A stretch of 64,000 nucleotides of DNA, taken from Tetragonia tetragonoides (lineage: Eukaryota > Streptophyta > Magnoliopsida > Caryophyllales > Aizoaceae). This document shows, piece by piece, positions 58,669 to 64,000 of the stretch (positions are counted from its first letter, which is position 1; each line of letters starts with the position of its first letter). The stretch covers positions 16,137,307 to 16,201,306 of the forward strand of contig CM076139.1 in assembly GCA_038025085.1 (NCBI GenBank). Reading direction: 5' to 3'. The notes under the pieces were generated by a model. That model did not search any database and had not been told where the DNA came from. It was given only the letters and a program-made list of their open reading frames with translations. The position numbers were made by a program, and so were the translations under genes.

Positions 58669-59935
58669 GTAAGTAATTTAAGTGTTTTTTTCATGGACTC
58701 TTTATCTCCTACCCCTTACTATTCGATCCATATCTAGAACGTCATAGTTGCTTTCATTTTTTGTCAAACATCGTCGTGAATCATTAACGACAACGACGAC
58801 GAACTAATTAAGAACAACGACGGAAATTTTTCTCATTAAATTAACTTGTGTTTGTTTGTTTGTTTTAAAAGTCATTATTTTAACCATTTGAGTTAAAATT
58901 GAATTGACAATCTACATTATACAGTGGAAATGCCGGCGTGATGTTTCTCCCGTATTTTCAGCGACGAGAGTGGAGGGAGCGATTGGTGAACCTCACATGC
59001 TGATTCCGATCGCAAAACTCTCAGAGCGGAATTCGTAAAATTCTTGCCTTTTTTGGATTTTTTGTTTTGGTTTTTGTTGTTTTCCGCTTATAATATGTGG
59101 CCTGTTCTCTTAGGTACCAGAGTTGTGCGAAGTACAGGAAAGTCTATGCATTCTTTCTCGCCTTTGATAGTACTATTGGGTATGTATTGAATGTATGCAA
59201 GCTTTCCCTCCGATATCAAAGATATCAAAACAGCCAAACATATATCTTATACTTTTTTTTTAAAAGTAAATAATATCGAGTAAATGAGTTTCATGTGTTT
59301 TGGTACACATATGGAGAATAAACGTGAGTTCAGATGGTACTATTCTCAAAATTACCGTTACTACAGTTGTTATTCCCCGACTGTTATTCTCTGCCATCGT
59401 AATTGAGATTGATCGAACACTAATTTGTTACACGATTCGCAAAAAGTGTTGTATAATGACTAGCTGGAGAGCTATTATAAGTTAGGGCATGCAAAGAGGA
59501 TTACACCCTAAATTTAAACGAAAGGATAATATTGGTATTATTTTATTAGGGGATATGGTATTGTTTAAGTTAGGGTGTGGTATTAATGCGAACTGATACC
59601 CAAAAACAAAATGAATACCTGAAAATGAAAATGTCTTAGTAGTTATTTTAACATTATTTTTAGTGACCCAAAACTGAGTTGATAAGTTGTTGGCATAATT
59701 AAGCAAAGTATCGCCCATGCTTATTGCCCATGCGTATTAAAGTCTCATCAATGAAGAGGTTTGATTAGACTTTTGTTAGCATCTCACGAATCGCAAGATA
59801 AAATATACATTCTTGGAATCGGCCAAATATCAAAAAATTATAATGATAGAACATTGTACACTTGATCCCAAATTACCAAGAAATTAAAGGTATGTTATGT
59901 TTTTGACCTTAGGTCCTTAGCATTTATATTAATTA
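58669..59935. other. AT-rich sequence between the duplicated exon-like segments
   Basis: Contains another possible splice acceptor (CCCGTATTTTCAG|CGACGAG, about 58,962) followed by a short open stretch encoding VEGAIGEPHMLIP that stops near 59,039. Nothing else firm. Confidence 0.25.
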
Positions 59936-59954
59936 TTAATCATATATATAACTG

Positions 59955-60052
59955 TGGTAAGAAAATCCAACTCCGATTCCGAGTCTAATTCCGACTCCGA
60001 CTCTAACTCCGAGTCCGAGTCGGAGTAAAAATCCGACTCCGACGAGTTCGAT
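59955..60052. repeat. GACTCC/GAGTCG low-complexity cluster (first of three)
   Basis: Degenerate six-base units such as CCGACTCCGACTC and GAGTCCGAGTCGGAGT. Related clusters occur at about 61,238-61,300 and 61,530-61,610, each next to TA-rich sequence. Confidence 0.7.
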
Positions 60053-60356
60053 CAATATGGATTCTAATTACTAATCAATGAAATCGACGGTTGTAAAGGA
60101 TTTAATTTCGTGCACACTGGGTTAAATATTATATGGAAAGGCAGAGTTAGGTTTTTTTCTCTGGTATTATATTTAGAAAATATGGGGTAGCAGATAACCA
60201 GGGCAGGGGGTAACAGAGAAATAGTTCTGAATCTATTCTTGAAAGTTGTATCTAAATTGGAGAAGGTAACAGCTATTACTTCCAATTGGAGAATGTAACA
60301 GCTATTACTTCCTGGGTAAGGGGGTAACTTCAAAATCGTGTATTTTTCACTGTGTT

Positions 60357-60609
60357 ATCTTCCCTCTATCTCTTTTCACTTTTCTTCCCTTGTTAAGTTC
60401 CTCTGGACCTCTACAAAAGGCTTTGTTACGATTAAGCTTACAGTACTTCAATAAACCATATATTCCCTCTAACGATTAAGCTTATATATAGTACTTCAAT
60501 AAACCATATCTTCCCTCTATCTCTTTTCGCTTTTCTTCCCTTGTTAAGTTCCTCTGGACCTCTACAAAAGGCTTTGTTACGATTAAGCTTACAGTACTTC
60601 AATAAACCA
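60357..60609. repeat. Recent 102-bp direct duplication
   Basis: 60,357-60,458 and 60,508-60,609 differ at one base only that I can see (CACTTTTC versus CGCTTTTC). Between them, 60,465-60,507 repeats the last part (CGATTAAGCTTA, GTACTTCAATAAACCATA). This sits just before exon-like copy B. Confidence 0.9.
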
Positions 60610-60639
60610 CAAGTCGGTCTCCAACCAAGTCTCCAACTG

Positions 60640-60851
60640 AGCCTAACGAGGACACTCATTCAAAAGCTATTGGGTAGAAGGGATCCTATTGGCGAGGAGG
60701 TGGAAAATGTTGGGGGTACTACCTCTTCGAACTCTTCTAACCGAGTCTCTAACCAAGTCAGCCGAATGAGGGCACTCATTCAAAAGCTATTGGGTAGAAG
60801 TGTTGGAGAAAATGTGGAAGATACTCAAGTGGAAATGCAGCAACCCGATTC
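60640..60851 (+). pseudogene. Exon-like segment of an unknown gene family, copy B
   Basis: An open frame encodes RTLIQKLLGRRDPIGEEVEN, a serine/asparagine-rich linker, then MRALIQKLLGRSVGENVEDT and QVEMQQPDS, ending at a donor-like TTC|GTAAGTA. The phrase ACTCATTCAAAAGCTATTGG (RALIQKLLGR) occurs twice, about 120 bp apart, so the exon has an internal duplication. The frame is open upstream to 60,541 without an ATG. The family was not recognised. It may be part of a live gene or a fragment; the label pseudogene is provisional. Confidence 0.35.
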
Positions 60852-60989
60852 GTAAGTATTTAAGTGCTTGACTATTTCTCTCCATATATATCATTAATCC
60901 ACGTCATAAATCTATGTCTTCATCTTAACAACAACAACAACAACAAGCGCAGGAGGAAAAAGTTAATGTTTAAAGGGAAAAAATTAGTT

Positions 60990-61161
60990 GGAGGGAAAAG
61001 CTAATGTTTAAAGGCAAAAAATTAGTTGGAACATGGAAGAGAATTGAGAAATCAGATAAGTCAATAGATATATATGGGATGCATCTAATTTCAAGAGATT
61101 ATCATATATACTATATATATTTAACTTAACCATTGATTTACACTAAGAAAAGTTTAAAAAT

Positions 61162-61165
<4 letters not shown>
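60990..61165. repeat. Direct duplication, left copy (right copy 61,661-61,850)
   Basis: GGAGGGAAAAGCTAATGTTT, then AGAGAATTGAG, TTTCAAGAGATTA and TTAACCATTGATTTAC in the same order in both copies, about 670 bp apart. Both are preceded by an AACAACAAC run. The copies have several substitutions and one short insertion. Confidence 0.8.

Positions 61166-61166
<1 letters not shown>

Positions 61167-61237
<71 letters not shown>
61167..61237. repeat. (TA)n microsatellite, about 35 units
   Basis: An uninterrupted TA run that ends in ATCGATCGG before a GACTCG cluster. It lies inside the duplicated segment's right flank and is absent from the right copy. Confidence 0.95.
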
Positions 61238-61241
<4 letters not shown>

Positions 61242-61660
61242 CGGACTCGAATTTGGACTCGAAATCGGACTCGGGCTCATACTCAGAATCGGAGGCAAAT
61301 ATTCGGTCATATATATAAATATAATTAATAATTAATACATACACCTCATTTCTGCATCATTTGAGGTGTTTTGCCTCATTACTTGATAGTGTAGAGTGAA
61401 GTATTTCGATAAATTGAAAACAAAGAGCAAAGGACACTCACGGAAAGTAACAAAACACTCACGAAATTAAATCCATTGCAACGTCGATTTCATTGATTAG
61501 TAATTAGAATCTAATACATATCTATAGGAGTCGGAGTCGGTCTCAGATTCGGAGTTGAAATTGGACTCGAAGTCGAAATCGGACTCATACTCGAAAACGG
61601 AGTCAAATTAAGCACACATCATAATTCCATCTCTCCACCTTAACAACAACAACAATGGTA

Positions 61661-61850
61661 GGAGGGAAAAGCTAATGTTTAAAGGGGGAAAATTAGTTGA
61701 AACATGGGAGAGAATTGAGGAATCATATAAGTCAATAAATATAGATGGGATAAATCTAATTTCAAGAGATTAGCATGAATACTATATATATTTAAGTTAA
61801 CCATTGATTTACGGTTAATTTACACTAAGAAAAGTTTAAAATAAAAGGGG
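61661..61850. repeat. Direct duplication, right copy
   Basis: Partner of 60,990-61,165. It has an extra GGTTAATTTAC and lacks the long TA run that follows the left copy. Confidence 0.8.
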
Positions 61851-62408
61851 AGGGGGTTTTGTTTGTATCTACCTATTGTGATCTAATTCTTGAGTTTGAG
61901 ATTTTATAATCTAGATTGAAGTGAAATGGGAAATGGAGGTGATAGGAAGATATAGTATAAGCTTATAAGCAGTCTAATTAATCGGGTTTAAATATTTTTA
62001 AATTTATTTATTTATATGTCTAATTCAACGTGGTGGGTATTGGCTGGTGTGGACTAGTGTGTTGAGGTGAGCAAAACCAGATATTCGCTCCGCTTTTAGA
62101 AAGCGGATGAAATATCCGCTTTTAAAAAGCGGATGGAATATTCATATCCGCTTTTTTGGATCGCTAAAATTTCACTCACTCTACTAGTGGGTAGGTAAAT
62201 AATTACCCTTGAGATCTGATTGAGGATGTCGCCACAATTAATTTAGGAGAGAATACTATAAAAGAAATTGCCAATGACCCAAAAGTGCAACTAAAAGCAT
62301 GCTAAAAAAAAATCCCCCAATTGGGATTGCTTTCGTCTTTGAGATCCACAAGGAATCCTCATGCTATTCAAAAGCCAATTAATATGCAACTAAAAAATCT
62401 ATCCCTAA

Positions 62409-62755
62409 ATAATCTCAAGCTATCACACGTTAGCCAACATTGGCAAGCAAGTCAAAATCAACCAGTACAGAACCAAGCCATCTCAAGATCCTGCTAAGGA
62501 AAATATCCCACCTACTTCTAATTCCTTAGCACCAGACCCTCAACATGGAAATTCAACACTCCCTTCCGTTCCCAATGTTTTGATGTTGGTAAACTTATGT
62601 TTGGTTGACTGATCTGCTTTTACTTTTACTTTTACTTTTACTTGCGTGATTTTATACAGGTGCTCTTTACATATAATGGAAGTCACCACTTGCCGGATGA
62701 TTTCGCCACATTTTATGGCCTTGACTCGTATTATTTCGAATTTTTGCTGCTATGA
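62409..62755 (+). pseudogene. Two-exon gene fragment, unknown family
   Basis: Open from 62,409, the frame encodes SQDPAKENIPPTSNSLAPDP and continues to SVPNVLML at a donor-like TTG|GTAAAC (62,587). After a 72-bp AT/T-rich gap, an acceptor (TTTTATACAG|GTG, 62,659) opens an in-phase exon encoding VLFTYNGSHHLPDDFATFYG, then LDS, that stops at TGA 62,753-62,755. The second exon is repeated, diverged and frameshifted, at about 63,628-63,710. I do not recognise the protein. The intron would be very short for a plant, so this could be a fragment or chance. Confidence 0.3.
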
Positions 62756-62996
62756 GTTCATTTCCTTCATTTGCTTGCTTCCTTGATATATTTAGTTGCT
62801 ATATGATTTTATTTTTCAAAATGTGAGAATCTTACTTTGTTTTTCTTATGTTAGTTTGCATCTTTGATTTTTCAAAATGTGAAAAATAAATCTTACGTTG
62901 TTTTTCTTATGTTATGTTTGCATCTTCAATTTTTCAAAATGTGAAAATAAATCTTACTTTGTTTTTCTTATGTTGTTAGGTTTGCATCTGTTGGAA
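62639..62996. repeat. About 358-bp duplicated unit, left copy, with a three-unit minisatellite
   Basis: The segment from TACTTGCGTGATTTTATA through AGGTTTGCATCTGTTG recurs at 63,607-63,964. Its right half (62,811-62,990) is about three units of about 60-65 bp, each with TTTTTCAAAATGTGA, ATCTTAC-TTGTTTTTCTTATG and TTTGCATCTT. Confidence 0.85.
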
Positions 62997-63299
62997 ATTA
63001 TTACAAAATTATAACTGAGTGCAAAAATTTACCTTCCACCACCTTCCACTTCCACATCCACATTAGCAGCAGCAGCATCAAGTCCGCGGGTGGTACCGAT
63101 ATCACCATTACAGTTATAATTTTAAAGTTAATTAAAATAATAATAACTTATTTAGAAACAAACAAAACTAAAGTAGAGTTTTAAATTACTTACCGTTGAG
63201 TTATTCTCACAGAACGCCCCATACCCATTAGCGTAACAAGAGCCACCAAACAATAAGGAAGTAAAAAGAAAAGGAAAAAAGAAAAAAAAATGGAGGAAG

Positions 63300-63556
63300 A
63301 CTTTTAGGTGGGCCCATGAAATTGAAAGAAAAAAAAAAACAAACTAAGCCACCTTTTCCACTTTTTTTCCCTCTTCCCCCCTTTTTTTTTCCTTTTCTTC
63401 TCTCTTGCTCCCCAGCTGACCCCCCTTCTCTCTCTCTCTCTACTTTTAGGTGGGCCCATGAAATTTAAAGAAAAACAAACTAAGCCACCGTTTCCACTTT
63501 TTTTCCCTCTTCCCCCCTTTTTTTCCTTTTCTTCTCTCTTTCTCCCAGCTGCCCCC

Positions 63557-63585
<29 letters not shown>
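63300..63585. repeat. 142-bp tandem duplication
   Basis: ACTTTTAGGTGGGCCCATGA begins at 63,300 and again at 63,442. Each unit continues through AACTAAGCCACC and a long pyrimidine tract to CTCTCTCT. The second unit runs into the microsatellite at 63,560. Confidence 0.9.

Positions 63586-63608
<23 letters not shown>
63560..63608. repeat. (TC)n microsatellite
   Basis: About 23-24 TC units at the end of the second tandem unit, directly before TACTTGCGTG. Confidence 0.95.
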
Positions 63609-63611
<3 letters not shown>

Positions 63612-63964
63612 GCGTGATTTTATATAGGTTCTCTTTACATATAATGGAAGTCGCCACTTGCCGAATGAATTTCGCCACATTCTATGGCATTGACTGGTAT
63701 TATTTCTTTTTTGGCTGCTATGAGTTCCTTTCCTTCATTTGCTTCCTTCCTTGATATTTTTAGTTGTTATATGATTTTATTTTTCAAAATGTGAAAATCT
63801 TACTTTGTTTTTCTTATGTTATGTTTGCATCTTCGATTTTTCTAAATGTGAAAATAAATCTTACTTTGTTTTTCTTATGTTATGTTTGCATCTTCTATTT
63901 TTCTAAATGTGAAAATAAATCTTACTTTGTTTTTCTTATGTTGTTAGGTTTGCATCTGTTGAAA
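63607..63964. repeat. About 358-bp duplicated unit, right copy
   Basis: Partner of 62,639-62,996. The exon-like part is frameshifted here (ATGAATTTCGCC versus ATGATTTCGCC). It has the same three-unit minisatellite (63,779-63,960). Confidence 0.85.
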
Positions 63965-63971
63965 AATTGTT

Positions 63972-64000
63972 ACTTCCTCCGTCCCACCTTTACGTTCACA
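63972..64000. mobile_element. Start of a MITE, cut by the window end
   Basis: TACTTCCTCCGTCCCACCTT resembles the left terminus of Stowaway or related MITEs. Only the first 28 bases are in the window. Confidence 0.5.

Noticed and set aside
61133..61344. Open frames made of repeated Tyr-Ile
   Set aside because: They are translations of the (TA)n microsatellite.
63304..63754. Arg-Glu-rich and Ser-Leu-rich open frames
   Set aside because: They are translations of the GA/TC microsatellite and pyrimidine-rich tandem repeats.
62811..63960. CRISPR-like array from regular 60-65-bp repeats
   Set aside because: Units are contiguous, AT-rich and diverged with no spacers, in a plant nuclear context; this is a minisatellite.

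Overview
This is plant nuclear DNA, almost certainly from a eudicot. The host genes are intron-rich and plant-specific: plastid FtsZ2, a DYW-class PPR protein and a BIC-type cryptochrome inhibitor. The spaces between them are AT-rich and full of plant LTR retrotransposons, L1-type LINEs, SINEs, hAT, Stowaway and Helitron-type elements. I cannot place the species. An asterid would fit the FtsZ2 N-terminus and the TTG-ended SINE-like repeats, but that is a weak guess.

Region 1 (1-21.3 kb) is a graveyard of nested transposable elements with no host gene. Positions 2.1-6.6 kb hold the 3' end of a decayed Ty1/copia element. Its LTR is interrupted by a second LTR, which itself carries a 1.47-kb solo LTR with a 5-bp target duplication. 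Positions 6,902-21,265 are a second copia element with both LTRs and a GCTAT target duplication. Its leader holds a Stowaway MITE and a hAT-type element. Its 3' LTR is split by another solo LTR of the same family as the first, and that solo LTR is split by a nearly full-length L1-type LINE. The layers can be ordered from the sequence alone.

Region 2 (21.3-52.2 kb) is the gene-bearing part. Four host genes can be supported: FtsZ2 (+, seven coding exons, 484 aa), an intron-less PPR-DYW gene (-, convergent with FtsZ2) that has an in-frame TGA at codon 8, a BIC1/2-like gene (+), and a ten-exon WD40 gene of the CIA1/CIAO1 family (-, 360 aa). A 46-codon ORF for a possible secreted peptide lies at 36.7 kb. 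The CIA1 introns are swollen by a 5'-truncated LINE, a second LINE remnant with a hAT-type element inside it, and a large foldback. A Helitron-like element and a small TSD-flanked retroelement lie upstream of FtsZ2.

Region 3 (52.2-64 kb) is again repeat-rich: two more copies of the small retroelement, a larger Helitron-like element, SINEs, a hAT MITE and an antisense solo LTR. Gene-like exons recur here as diverged duplicates (57.9-58.7 kb and 60.6-60.9 kb; 62.4-62.8 kb and 63.6-63.7 kb). This looks like a tandemly duplicated, TE-disrupted gene family that I do not recognise.

The genes do not form a pathway. FtsZ2 serves chloroplast division, CIA1 cytosolic Fe-S assembly, BIC blue-light signalling, and the PPR-DYW protein probably organelle RNA editing. 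No tRNA, rRNA or CRISPR feature was found. All boundaries were read by eye from splice signals, terminal motifs and target duplications.
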